64,000 nt of DNA from NCBI GenBank assembly GCA_003013855.2, contig PVNU02001712.1, positions 40,775 to 104,774 on the forward strand, written 5' to 3'. Both the position numbers and the translations under genes were made by a program. The notes beneath the pieces were generated by a model that saw nothing but the letters and a program-made list of their open reading frames with translations, was not told where the DNA came from and ran no database searches. The DNA comes from Liriodendron chinense. Its lineage: Eukaryota; Streptophyta; Magnoliopsida; Magnoliales; Magnoliaceae. This document shows, in pieces, positions 1 through 10,565 of the stretch (the stretch's first letter is position 1; each line of letters opens with the position of its first letter).

Positions 1-1063
1 TTAGTTCCAAATATAAGCATATCATCAACATATAAACATATTATCACACCATCATTATCAGTGAATTTTCTATATACACATCTATCCACATCATTAACAA
101 GATATCCATTTGACTTTAAGACGTTGTCAAATTTTTCATTCCATTGTTTAGGAGCTTGTTTCAAGCCATATAAAGATTTAATTAGTCTACAAACTTTGTG
201 TTCTTTTTCAGGAGTTATATAACCCTCAGGTTGTTCCATGTAGATTTTCTCTTCTAATTCTCCATTTAGAAAAGCTGTTTTAACATCCATTTGATGTATT
301 ACTAGCTTGTATATAGATGCGATTGCTACTAATACCCTAATCGTTGTAATTCTAGTTACAAGTGAGTAGGTATCAAAATAATCGTATCCTTCTTTTTGTT
401 TAAAGCCTTTTGCGACTAATCTAGCCTTAAACTTATCTATAGATCCATCTGGTTTAGGCTTCTTTTTAAACACCCATTTACACCCTATAGGTTTGTTTCC
501 AGGAGGAAGATCTACAAGTTCCCAAGTGTTATTAGATATAATCGATTCTAATTTATCTTTTATAGCTTCTCTCCAGAATGATGCATCAAGAGAGTTAACG
601 GCTTCTGAATAGGTCTTAGGGTCATCTTCTAGTAAGAAGGTAAAGAACCCATCTCCTAGGTTAGTTTCCTTACAAGCTCTCGTACTCCTTCTAGGTTCTA
701 GTTCTACTTCACAATTAATATCCATACTTTTACTTGTTGAAGTAAGATTTGATCCAATAATATCTTTTATTTCTACGGATCTAGACTTCATAGGAAAGAC
801 ATTTTCTAGAAATTCCGCATCTCTAGCTTCTATAATAGTGTTTGGATCTAGAATGTTATCCTTAGATTTCAAGACTAGAAACCTATATGCTGCACTATTT
901 TCTGCATATCCTATAAACATACAATCAGATGTTTTAGGACCTAGTTTTCTTTTCTTGGTTTCAGGTAACCCTACTTTAGCTAAACACCCCCACACTTTAG
1001 GGTGTTTGTAACTAGGGGTATGATTTTTCCACAATTCATATGGTGTCTTAGCAGTCTTTTTAT
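1..1063 (-). pseudogene. copia reverse transcriptase (partial pol, open to the window edge)
   Basis: The minus strand encodes the N-terminal half of a copia RT (RVT_2), copying element RNA into DNA. Recognisable blocks are a KWVFKKK motif near 470, the palm motif MDVKTAFLNGELEE near 250-290, SLYGLKQAP near 150-180 and the catalytic YVDDM near 20-35, whose two aspartates bind metal. No stop is seen in the frame I followed. The link to the integrase is broken at 1068 by the inserted LTR, so no full polyprotein can be made. The rest of RT and RNase H lie left of the window. Identity is certain from motifs; the clade within copia is not assigned. Confidence 0.9.
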
Positions 1064-2004
1064 GTGGTTGTTAGAACTAGAAAATGAATACGATTACATT
1101 TTCTTGAAATGTGGTGTTTTGGTGCTCTGGGGTTCTTGATAATGGAAACATTCATAGACAATCACAAACATTCATAAAAGTACACAAGGAGAGATATCGC
1201 AAAGCGAATTTTATTCCAGAGATCCTGAGATCTTGTACATTCCAGGCCGTGATCTGGCACGAGCTCTTAATTACATCGAATGATCGATGACCCTTGATTA
1301 AAAGGCAAAAGACTAGTCAGCAGGGACTGTGGTCTGAGAGTTGTGGTCATAGAGACCTGTATTTATTTTGTTATCGACCGAACCATCTTTGTATTAGTCA
1401 GATGTCTATGTCCCATGTTTTGGCCGGAGATCCGGGCTGAGACTATCAGGGTTTATGACTGAGAAGGACGACTCTGGGCCTGCGCCTGTCAATGTATGGA
1501 CATGTGACCTCGGGAAGTCCACTCTGCAGTTGTGTATACCTGCGTAGCCCAACCGACGGATGCCGTTTTTAATGGGTAGGGCATCGACTGTTGTGTTGTG
1601 GCAGTTCATAACAATCGTTTTGTAGTGAATTGAAACTCTTTGGTATGGTTTATCGTGATAACCATAGTCCCGTTCGTCTAGCTTTCGACTCAAATTGGAT
1701 CACATCTTTACAGTAAATATAAATGATGACGTGTTTGCATAGTTCTGGATGCTGGCGGCGTCTCTTTCGAGGAGTCCTTTCGTTCATCGTGTCGAATCAG
1801 ATTGAACTTTAAAGATGCGCGATTCTACTCATTTAGAGATCCTGGAATGTCCATTTGACCATTCCATTGCGTCCGGAACACTCGAAATACCCAAAATAGG
1901 CTTAAGTGGCACTTGAAAACACTTAAAATTGAGTCCGGTGCACCCATAAACATGTTCTGGAATTGGCTAATTTTTTTGGGTGCGTGGGACATAATTTATG
2001 GGTG

Positions 2005-2394
2005 CGTGGGAGTCCAACACACCTTGAAAATACATGTCTGAATTATGTTAATTTTACGGATGCGTGGGGTAATTTTCGGGTGCGTTGGGGTCCAATGCAC
2101 CCTGAAAATACAAATCCGCTTTTTGTTGAATTTTCGAGTGCGTCAAGCTATTTTCGGGTGCGTGGGAGTCCAATGCACCCTGAAAATACAAGTCTGCTTT
2201 TTGTTGAATTTTCAGATGCGTCGAGCTATTTTCAGGTGCGTGGGAGTCCAATGCACCCTGAAAATACAAGTCTGCTTTTTGTTGAATTTTCAGATGCGTC
2301 GAGCTATTTTCAGGTGCGTGGGAGTCCAATGCACCCTGAAAATACATATTTGAATTATGTTGAATTTTCGGGTGCGTGCTCACACTTATGATTT
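2005..2394. repeat. 78-bp tandem repeat, five units, inside the solo LTR
   Basis: The phrase CGTGGGAGTCCAATGCACCC recurs with starts at 2005, 2083, 2161, 2239 and 2317, an exact 78-bp period. The last three units are almost identical; the first two are diverged. Because 78 is divisible by three, each unit keeps frame and gives spurious 26-residue repeat ORFs on both strands; I do not regard these as genes. Related GACGCACCC phrases continue less regularly at 2650-3030, so the whole U3 seems built from this motif. Confidence 0.92.
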
Positions 2395-2602
2395 TTTATA
2401 ATCCGGACCTGCGGTGGTGTTGGTCAAAGTGACCTTCCAGTGGAAGATGCCGGCGATCGGAAAAGAATTTCGGTCACCGGGAAAGTTTTCCGGCTGTCGG
2501 AAAGGGATTCCGGCGAGGGTTTCCGGCGACAAATCCCAGATACTCAGGGGATAATAGCTCTCTCTCTCTCTCTTAATCCGTACCAATGAACAGTGGGAGG
2601 GG

Positions 2603-2611
2603 GTATTTATA
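2603..2611 (-). promoter_or_regulatory. probable LTR TATA box
   Basis: The minus strand reads TATAAATAC here. About 50-60 bases upstream (2645-2658) is an ACGTGGC G-box-like core with an inverted CCAAT nearby. About 40 bases downstream is an (AG)n tract. This is the expected shape of a U3/R promoter and gives the orientation of the solo LTR. Inferred from sequence only. Confidence 0.5.
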
Positions 2612-3334
2612 CCCGAGAATACCGGACAGCGACCAATGAGGAGCTGCCACGTATGACGCACCCCAAATATCCTTTGACGCACCCTTAAATGGACGCGTGG
2701 GAGCTCTGACGCACCCCAAAATGAGATTCTGAGATGTGCTGATTTTATAGGTGCGTCGAGCTATTTTTTGGGTGCGTTGAAGTACAATGCATCCAAAAAA
2801 TGCAACGCTGGTCCTTTGTGATTTTATGGGTGTGTTGGGCTATTTTAGGGTGCGTTGAGGTCCAATGCCCCCTGAAATTGCAGTTCCGTATTTTCTGAAT
2901 TTACGGACGCGTCGAATGTATTTTTCAGATGCGTCAAGCTATTTTTCGGATGCGTCAGAGGTGAAATACATCCTAAACCACTTGTTGAATTTTCATGATT
3001 TTAAGGGTGCGTCAAGCTGAGTAATTGGGTGCGCTTGACGTACTCGTGTTTTGCAAATTTGGGTTTTGGGAAACGGAGGGCTTGTGGGGCCCGTTTCTCG
3101 GTGAATCGCCATGCACTGCTTATCATAATTCATGAAGGATGCCTCCACTTGATTCTGGTCGGTTTCGATCACGGTGATCCGTGGGGTCCACCGGACAAAA
3201 ATGGCTAAGTACTGGATCTTTTTGCAAATCTGGGTATTTGGGTGCATCGGGTTGTATTTTGTGGAATTTTCTCGAAGCACGTGCCCAGTTGATTTATTTT
3301 AGAGGGTACTGACTTTTGGGACCCCAACAGTGGT

Positions 3335-4045
3335 ATTCTATTCTGAATATAACAAGCAGATAATATGGCTTCTCCCCACATATTTAGGGGCAAACCAGAA
3401 CTATTTAACATAGAGTTCATCATATCTTTCAATGTTTTATTTTTACGTTCAGCTATTCCATTTTGTTCTGGTGTGTACGGAACAGTAGTTTCATGTATTA
3501 TTCCACTCTTTTCACAAAGTTCTCGGAACTGTGAAGATTCATACTCACCTCCTCTATCTGACCTAAGTCTTCTAATAGTCCTACTAAGTTGATTTTCAAC
3601 TTCTGTCTTATACTTAATGAAAGATTCTAAGGCTTCATCTTTGTTCCTTAGAAGATATACTCTAGTGTATCTAGAATAGTCATCTATGAAAGTCACATAG
3701 TATCTTTTGCCTCCTCTAGACATGTGATTCCTAAAATCACCTAAGTCACTATGTATTAATTCTAATAATTCAGAACTTCTGTTAACAAGTTTAAAAGATT
3801 TCTTAGCGAACTTGGACTCTATACAAGTTTCACATTTTTCAATGTTATCAATTGTAATATCAGGTAGTAATCCTATTCGTTTTATTCTTTTCAAGGATTC
3901 TACATTTACGTGGCCTAGTCTACTATGCCATAATGAAAGAGATTCAACAATATAAGCAGAACTGGATGACATCTTATTATTATCATATGAAACGTTTACA
4001 ACAAACAGACCATCATTGCAGTAGCCCTTTCCAAGGAAAGTTTCA
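3335..4045 (-). pseudogene. copia GAG-pre-integrase and integrase core
   Basis: Minus-strand frame of the Ty1/copia integrase, which joins element DNA to the host chromosome. It opens with the GAG-pre-integrase zinc region (HSRLGHVNVESL, then CETC), followed by the catalytic core: IDDYSRY (first Asp), LRSDRGGEY (second Asp) and PYTPEQNGIAERKNKTL (catalytic Glu). The DD-E triad is intact. The frame stays open to the inserted LTR at 3334, after which the translation is LTR sequence. It lies one frame away from the upstream gag-protease ORF because of a seven-A run, so this copy is disabled twice. Confidence 0.9.
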
Positions 4046-5236
4046 TTTTTTTGTCATTACAAGCTTATCAGAATCTATTACTAGTTTAACTCCAGCCTTG
4101 TTGAGCAGCGAACCAGAGATCAGATTGCGATGAATATCAGGCACATGTAGCACATTCTTTAGCAACAAAGTCTTTCCTGATGTGAGCTTCAGAAGAATAT
4201 TTCCTTTTCCAACAACTGGAGAAGATCGAGCATTTTCCATGAACACTTGTTCTTCATCCCCTATCGCCTGATAGGAGGTAAACATGCTTCGATCCTTACA
4301 TACATGCGGAGTTGCCCCGGTGTCTAATATCCATTCCATATTGTTTACAAGGAATACTTCGGACACTACAGCGACAATCATGTCCAGATTTTCTTCAGCT
4401 TCAGTGAGATTGACTTGTGACTTTGTATTCTTTTTCTTGAGCCTACATTGATTTTCATAATGTCCAGGCTTTTTACAATAGTTACAGGACCCTTTCTTCT
4501 TGAATTGTCCATTTGTTTTCTTTTTGAGCCTGCACTCTTTAGAATGATGACCAGGCTTTCCACAGTTGTAACAATTTCCTTTCTTTTTGTTATTTTGTGC
4601 CTGACTTGTTTCAACCAGGTTGGCCTTAGATATTGACCCATTTACTTTCTCAATCTGATCCCTGTTTTTGTTGGCTTCTTCTATTCTTATATGTACGATT
4701 ATATTTTCTAAAGAGATACCATTTTTCTTGTGTTTCATCCTGTTTTTATATTCTTTCCAGGAAGGAAGTAATTTTTCAATTAGAGCTCCTGATAAGAATA
4801 CCTCATCTATTTTCATTTCTTCAATTGTAAGTTCATGTACCAGATTTTGATAATCATGAATCTGGTTCGTAACAGGCTTATCGTCTGTCATTTCATAATG
4901 AAGGAAATTAGCGATAGCATGTTCCTTAGAACCTGCATCTTCAAGCACGTATTTCTTTTCTAATGCCGTCCAGATGTCCTTAGTAGATTCATAAGAAACA
5001 TATATATCATATAATTCATTAGACAAGGTATTTAGAATATAGTGTTTACAGTTATTGGCATCTCTAAATTCAGTTTCATTGGCTGGATCAACTGTAAATG
5101 AATCTGAAAGAATGTAGAAGACCTTTAAAGTTTGCAATGCAAAACTGATCTTTTGTTTCCACCGTTTGAAATTCTGTCCAATGAACGGTTCGATTTTGGA
5201 CAGTTCAATCGTAGGGTTTACTGTGATGGTGACCAT
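4046..5236 (-). CDS. copia Gag with two zinc knuckles plus aspartic protease
   Basis: A 397-residue minus-strand ORF starting at 5236. Residues about 5-200 match the UBN2/Gag capsid region (FIGQNFKRWKQKISFAL near the start). Two CX2CX4HX4C nucleic-acid-binding knuckles follow: CYNCGKPGHHSKEC and CNYCKKPGHYENQC. Then comes a retropepsin with active site WILDTGATPHVC and a typical flap and C-terminal block. Gag forms the particle; the protease cleaves the polyprotein. The ORF ends early right after a seven-A tract (4046-4052), and the expected continuation is in the next frame, so one extra base has separated protease from integrase. Apart from that the ORF is intact, suggesting a fairly young element. 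Confidence 0.92.
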
Positions 5237-6242
5237 TAATTACAAAAGAAACTGGTTGTGACTCGATTTTTAACCAGTTATAGAATCAATAAATCAGTTA
5301 AACATTGATTTCAGAAAGGTTAAAAGAAGAAGAAAATAATTCTGTTTTCGAACAAGTATTGAAACAGATATCTACTGTTTCCAACAATAATGAATTTTGG
5401 TTTCAAGTTTGTTGGAATTAATTGCTGAAAACAGTAGATTAAAATCGAGAACAGAATTTAAATAATAAATTAAAGAAAATAGAACTTATGTGTTTAAGTC
5501 GAGGCGTGACTGAGTCACTCGGCTTGAAACCAAATCTGCCCTCCTTGGGCCGCGTCCCAAATGCAACAGGATTTCTTGGACAGTTAGCCTCTAGGATACA
5601 ACGACTATTGCCCGGTCCCAACGGTGCACTCGCTGTACACGGGCTCGAACCAGTGTGCAGAACTTAAACCCGAAGTGATTGACTCACTTACAAACTCGGT
5701 TGACAAAAAGTAATGAACCAGAGAGTACTTTGAAGAACCAGAAGGAAAACAGATTTTTTCAGAGAGTAAAAATGGATGAGAGGACAGGTCTATATATAGA
5801 CCGAGATAAGGTGCCTAAGCACTGCTTCAAATGGGTTAGGTCCGTTGGGTTTAAACCCAACAGGAGTGACCACCCGAACAGATGCATCTCTCTGGTTTGA
5901 AAATTCGCGCAAAAAGACAGGTGCGAGTATACTCATGGAAAACCGTTTAGCGCGAGTGTACTCTCAATCCCACATAGACCCAGACCCAGACCCAGACCCA
6001 GACCCGGACCCGAGCCCGAGCCCGAGCCCAAGCCCGGCGACGGCTACGGCTCGGCCGGCGGGCGTGCGCGCGCGTGTGTGGTCAATGGCATAGATTTGAG
6101 CTAATGGCATAGCCCCCCCATCGGACCAAATTCATATGCCCCCTGAGAAGGGTCTCAAGGGCCTCAAGCCCAATGCCAAAACTCCATCTTATAATTTTAA
6201 TATTTCTTTTGTTTATTTCCGATGTGGGATTAAAGAGTAGCA
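5237..6242 (-). mobile_element. copia 5' LTR and untranslated leader
   Basis: This lies upstream of gag on the minus strand. It starts at about 6242 with a TG followed by an ATCCCACATCGG motif, common at the start of plant LTR elements, and runs to the gag ATG. It holds a hexamer repeat (5976-6036), short direct repeats and an AT-rich leader. The 3' LTR is outside the window, so the LTR end cannot be fixed by comparison. No protein is expected here. Confidence 0.6.
5976..6036. repeat. hexamer repeat AGACCC drifting to GAGCCC
   Basis: About ten units of a six-base repeat, first AGACCC, then GGACCC and GAGCCC, inside the copia LTR/leader. The gradient of variants suggests replication slippage. 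A GC-rich patch with several CG dinucleotides follows to about 6080. Confidence 0.85.
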
Positions 6243-6685
6243 CTAAAAGACAAAACTTTTTCAAAAATAGAAACATGGAGGGAAATCAAAATTTGAAACA
6301 CATTTTTATTTTAAAATTCATTTAAAATACAACAATGTGCATGTGTGAGCAAATAGCATTTTTCTGTCCTAATTCCTGCCCTCTCAATTTATGATTTCAA
6401 GGAATGAATGCCAGATTGGACAAATCAGATAGCTTGAAAAAAAAAATTAATTGGGAGTTATTTGGTACTCTGACTGCCTCTGACACTTTATATCAATCAC
6501 TTGAAAATGGTAAATGTGGTATCCGTTAACCTAATTAAAACTGACTAAATTATAAAAGTTAAGGTCACTAAGTTACAGCCAAAAATCACATTGATTGCAA
6601 AGTCCTAACCTTTCATGGACACTTGCTTCTTGAAACAACGCATGATATTTTTCATTTTCAACCACCTACTAACTGCCTACTAAAC
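6243..6685. other. non-coding spacer
   Basis: AT-rich sequence between the copia end and the SINE-like repeat. From about 6340 it matches the start of block X2. No ORF, motif or repeat beyond that. Confidence 0.6.
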
Positions 6686-6819
6686 ACCCCCATCCATAGC
6701 TCAAGTGGTAGGCTGAGTGAAGATAACCTTGTTTTCAACAATAAGGTCTTGGTATCGATTCTCAAGTGGGGGTGGCTAACATTTCAGCGTGACTAACAAT
6801 AGGGCCAGGTGTCCCCCCC

Positions 6820-6850
<31 letters not shown>

Positions 6851-6853
6851 AAA
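6686..6853 (+). repeat. tRNA-derived SINE-like element with C28/A13 tail
   Basis: An A-box-like TAGCTCAAGTGG (6697-6708) and a B-box-like GGTATCGATTCTC (6751-6763) have the spacing of an internal pol III promoter. The copy ends in a homopolymer tail. A paralog lies at about 53075-53262 with an A-rich tail and no C run. Flanks read GTCCACTAA-like on the left in X2 and GTCCACAAA on the right in X1, a plausible old target duplication. It does not fold as a full tRNA, so it is not a tRNA gene. Confidence 0.55.
6813..6840. repeat. 28-base C homopolymer followed by 13 A
   Basis: An uninterrupted run of 28 C, then A at 6841-6853. The paralogous position in X2 (about 53190-53250) has mixed sequence and an A-rich tail. 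Such a run can be real slippage or an assembly/polishing artefact. Confidence 0.9.
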
Positions 6854-7183
6854 CCGTCCACAAATCTGATAGTCAAATGATAAAATAAGAATAATTTTTG
6901 GATCATAATGAGATTAAGCTAATATACATAATTTGGATGGTCTAACTTGAATTTTAATATGCTATTTATACAATATTCAAGTAATTTCTAAATGCATGAG
7001 TATCATCCACTGCACTCTGCCAAGAGCATCAGTTTTATTTATCTTGTCTTTTTGGGTAAGATCCCCACCATTTCCTATTTAAAAAACTAAAATATTATGT
7101 CAAATTTACCCTCCTTAACCACTCTTGTGAAGACTAATGGCGACTTTAATGAACACCTAATCGTGGATCTAACTAGGTGGCTG

Positions 7184-7580
7184 TGGCCCTCACTGCAGGG
7201 CTGACCTTGATGTATGTGTTGTATATCCACACCATCTATTAGTTTTGCCAGGTCATTTTAGGGTACCGACCCAAAAATGAATCAGTTACGAATCTTAGGC
7301 GGACCATACAGTAGGGATTAAATTTCCACCATTGAAAACTTCTTGGGGGTCACAATTGTCTTGAATCAATCTACTAATTGTGTTTTTCCTTCCTTCAAGT
7401 CCGTGTGGCCTTGTCAATAGATTAGACGGAAAAATAAACATTGCAATAGACGCTAGGAAGTTTTAATGGTGGACCACTGTTTACTATGGTGTAGTCCGGT
7501 TGCTATTCATATCCGCTTCATTTCTAGAACACATGGATGTACAACACATTCATCAAGGTGGACCTCAAGATCAGGGCCAT
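7184..7580. repeat. fold-back (MULE-type MITE-like) element
   Basis: Left arm TTGATGTATGTGTTGTATATCC near 7207 is answered by the inverse TGTACAACACATTCATCAAGG near 7530-7556. Between them lie the family's internal phrases (CATTTTAGGGTACCGACCC, GGACCATACAGTAGG, TAATGGTGGACC). No transposase. The X2 counterpart is at about 53592-53985. Confidence 0.7.
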
Positions 7581-7587
7581 CGCGTAC

Positions 7588-8082
7588 TTGACTGGGTTTG
7601 GCTAGTGACCCCAACATTAGCCAACTAGCTACTTTCAAAGCTCCGTGGGCCCCACCATGGGGTATATGTTTTATCCATGCCGTTCATCCATTTTACATCT
7701 TATTTTAAAGCATCAGCCAAAAAATGAAGCAGATCCAAATCTCAGGTGGGCCACAACATAGGAAAAACTTCTTAGGGCCTACATCTAACCTATTGATAAG
7801 TTCACACAGACCTTGATGAAGGGAAACACACATGTTAGCTTGAGCCAAAACTTATGCTGCACTAGAAAAAAAAGTATTCAATGCTACGCGTCCAATCCCC
7901 ACTGTTTCTGATGGTGTGGTTCACCTGAGTTTTGGTTCTGCCTCATTTTGTAGTTGATGCCGAAAATGAGCTGTTAAAATGGATGGATGGCGTGGATGAA
8001 ACACATATATAATGGTGTGGCTCACAGAGCTTTTACACTAGCTAGTTGGCTATGTTCGGGTCACAAGCCAGACCGCGTCTAC
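7588..8082. repeat. fold-back element, GGTTTGGCTAGTGACC-ended subfamily
   Basis: The left end, GGGTTTGGCTAGTGACCCC then TTAGCCAACTAGCT, is mirrored on the right by TAGCTAGTTGGCTATG and GGGTCACAAGCCAGACCGCG. The inner arms ATGTTTTATCCATGCC and GGCGTGGATGAAACACAT are also inverse. Non-autonomous; no ORF. X2 counterpart at about 53990-54480. Confidence 0.75.
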
Positions 8083-8727
8083 TTGACTTTAGCTGGATCG
8101 CACCTAAACCACTCTGAGGTCAATATGTTGGCATTATATAATGTACATCCTGGCTGGACTTGAACGTCAGCCATTTGTAGTAGGCACCGACCCGTTACCC
8201 ACCGTGAGTAAACAAATGCCTCTCCTAAAGTGCTATTTGCAGCCATACATCCATATATACAACGGTCATCCCACTAATGTCGATTTAACACACCTATGGA
8301 ACATCTGGGACCTTCATATGTCAGGATCCTTCTTGATGAATGTGGGGTCCACTCATCATGTCAAACAGACAAATGAACTGACTGTTCTCTTGTGAACCCT
8401 TTTCTCAAACATGTGTGGACCACTTGATAATTGAATGTGAATTGCTTTTTCTTTATAAGAAAGATTCACTCTTGGATTGAAAGATTCACTATTGGATTGC
8501 TTAATGAATGGCCTAGATCTTATGCAAGTGACATATCAGTACATGTGAGAGGCTTCTGTTTAGCTTAAGCACATGTGGACTCATGGGCAAATAACATTTA
8601 TCTGACCTAGCTGCTGGCTGCCGGCGTCAAGGGTCAGGTCACGTGGTTTCAACTTTTAAATTTTATTTGGAGAGTTATTTGGTACTTTCACTGACCACGG
8701 CGCTTTATACGCAGGCACTTGTAAGTG
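8083..8727. other. non-coding X-block sequence shared by three loci
   Basis: The phrase GTACATCCTGGCTGGACTTG and the following 500 bases recur at about 54540-55080 and, more diverged, at 14380-14800. Short ORFs here are not conserved in length between copies, so I see no gene. Confidence 0.65.
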
Positions 8728-9414
8728 TGATGTAGAATGGGTCGTTGATTATTTCATGGCCCAGATGGAGCAAAAGAAGATCGGACGGGGTTGAAAGTGA
8801 TCCGGACCGTCAGGACCGTAAATCGGTTCGTATCTCACAATCCGGAATGAGTTACAGGACGTATAATATATCAATTTGGGGTAGCTCGAGCTACTTTAGC
8901 CAACCAACCCCGCTATGCCAGGTTGCCCAAGCCGGAATCGCGAGATTCGACCATATCGATGGCCATTAGGCTAGTTAATTTTCAGTTTTACTATTTATAG
9001 TAAGTTTTAATTCAATAATAACTTTGCATCTGTAGGGTTTTGGAGTTAGTGCCCAACATGAAAAGGGCTTAGAATATTTCGTAGAACAACGTAGTTGAGG
9101 CCGTTTGATAACTTTCTATTTTTGGCCGAAAACCAAGAGTTCTAGTAGGATTGAACGACTTCTATAAATAGTAAGTTTACTATTTATGGTAAGTTACATT
9201 TTCTAGGAGTTTAAGTTGGAGTTAGAGTCTGATACTTTGCATAGGGTTTAGTTTCCTATTTATATGCATTGTAATTTCGTTTTTATTCATTCAATCATCA
9301 ATAAAGCAATTATTCGGAATTTGTTTCCTCTTTTATCTTTTATTTCTTCTCGCGGATTCGAGAAACAATCGGTTAGAGAGACGGTGATCGACCTACCACG
9401 TCCTCCCTGCGTCA
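8728..9414 (+). mobile_element. solo LTR of the gypsy family, TSD AAGTG
   Basis: Begins TGATGTAGAA and ends CTCCCTGCGTCA, matching the LTRs of the full element at 57695-63787 over 687 bp. It is flanked by AAGTG at 8723-8727 and 9415-9419. The paralogous site in X2 has one AAGTG (55103-55107) and no LTR. It is therefore a solo LTR formed after the X duplication. It contains TATAAATAG-type promoter sequence around the palindrome near 9163-9190. Confidence 0.95.
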
Positions 9415-9789
9415 AAGTGATGTATTGTGAGAGGTGGCTAATTTAGAGCTAAAATTGGTTGAAGAATCCTTGAATAATTGTTTTTCGAAAAAAGATGGGA
9501 TATTTTTCATTTTCAACTGTCCAATATCTGTACGCCAATCTGATAGTCAGATACTCAAATGAGATTAATTTTTTGTTCATGATAGAACTAAACTGGTACA
9601 CATGATTTGGACTTTTATACAATCCTTGAGTAATTTCTAAATGTATATGAAAGAGGAGTTTCTCACCCTTTTTCTTTTTGGGGATTTTTAGCCGACGAAG
9701 TCCTTCCAAACATGAATTTAGAAACTGATGCCTCAAGCGTGGAACAAAATTTTCCTTTGTTTTCTCAATAATTATGGGGACGGCATTTA
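9415..9789. other. non-coding X-block sequence
   Basis: Continues block X1 after the solo LTR and matches about 55108-55560 in X2. AT-rich, no coding signal; the minus-strand ORF here is not kept in X2. Confidence 0.6.
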
Positions 9790-10310
9790 ATATATGACAC
9801 CCAACCTTTTTGGACCCGTTCGACTAGTGACCCTGCCATTAGGTTGGTGCAATGTGGGCCCACCATATCCATGAGTCCATCCAATTTGCCAGATTATTTT
9901 AGGGCTTTATCTAAAAAATGAGGCATATCAAAATCTTAGGTGGACCATACCACAAGAAAACAGTAGTAATTGAATGTCCGCCATTAAAAACTTTCTACAG
10001 CCCATTGCAATTTTTATTTGACATTGAACCTGTAAGTTAGGCCATACAGACTTGGATCAAGGGAAATAACAAATATCAGCTTGATCCAAAAATTTTACCA
10101 CCCCTAAGAAGTTTTTAATGGCGTGCATTCAATAACCACTGTTTCCTGTGATGTGGTCCACTTGAAATTTGGATTTAAATCATTTTTGGGCTCATACCAT
10201 AAAATGATATGAAAAAATAGATGGACCACATGAATGAAATTCAGATATCATAGTGAGGCCCATAGAGCACTAGCCATTGGCCAGTGGCAGGGTCACTAGC
10301 CAATCCGTGC
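9790..10310. repeat. fold-back element, TAGTGACCC-ended subfamily
   Basis: The left end GACTAGTGACCCTGCCATTA is inverted at the right as GTGGCAGGGTCACTAGCC. The internal phrases of the family are present (GGACCATACCACAAGAAAAC, CACTGTTTCCTGTGATGTGG). Counterpart at about 55560-56075. Confidence 0.75.
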
Positions 10311-10565
10311 TCCCAAGTAATTGGTTGGGCCCACCTAATGAGTGGCCCTGCCTTACTTTGAGCAAATGTCTTAGCTGATGGATGGATAAAATGATCTCTA
10401 GGTGCATATGTGCAAAACTACCAAACCTTTTTATATCATTTTTATTTTATTTTATTTTATTTATTTTTTCTACACACCCATACACACCACAGTGGGTATT
10501 CGAAGCCATGACTGTGGTTCTACCACTAAGCCACCCTTTAAGAATGGCTCGCACGGACAACACAA

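Larger units (their letters stand above)
1069..3329 (-). mobile_element. solo LTR inserted in copia pol (5-bp TSD GTGGT)
   Basis: The insert begins TGTTAGAAC on the + strand and ends CCCCAACA, the TG...CA ends of an LTR. It is flanked by GTGGT at 1064-1068 and 3330-3334. The copia integrase frame resumes on one side and the copia RT on the other, so the outline is exact: 2261 bp with no internal coding region, hence a solo LTR left by LTR-LTR recombination. Minus orientation is inferred from a TATA box on that strand (2603-2611) with a CT tract downstream. The large size and the TGTTGGGGTCCC start (minus strand) suggest a Ty3/gypsy source, but without internal sequence that is a guess. Confidence 0.9.
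1..6242 (-). mobile_element. Ty1/copia LTR retrotransposon, 5' portion, interrupted by a solo LTR
   Basis: Read on the minus strand the order is LTR/leader, gag with zinc knuckles, aspartic protease, integrase, reverse transcriptase; integrase before RT defines Ty1/copia. The element starts near 6242, where the minus strand reads TGCTACTCTTTAATCCCAC, and runs off the left edge inside the RT, so RNase H and the 3' LTR are not visible. It has two lesions: a homopolymer frameshift between protease and integrase (4046-4052) and a 2.26-kb LTR inserted between integrase and RT (1069-3329). I could not place the 3' limit of its 5' LTR or a clear tRNA primer site, so the LTR/leader boundary is uncertain. 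Confidence 0.9.

Noticed and set aside
1963..2391. Repeat proteins of 100-140 residues on both strands
   Set aside because: They arise from the 78-bp tandem repeat, whose period is a multiple of three, inside a solo LTR.
2005..2394. CRISPR-like array
   Set aside because: Units are contiguous without unique spacers, inside a plant LTR.
6697..6763. Possible tRNA gene
   Set aside because: Box-like sequences are present but no acceptor or anticodon stem can be formed; better read as a SINE head.
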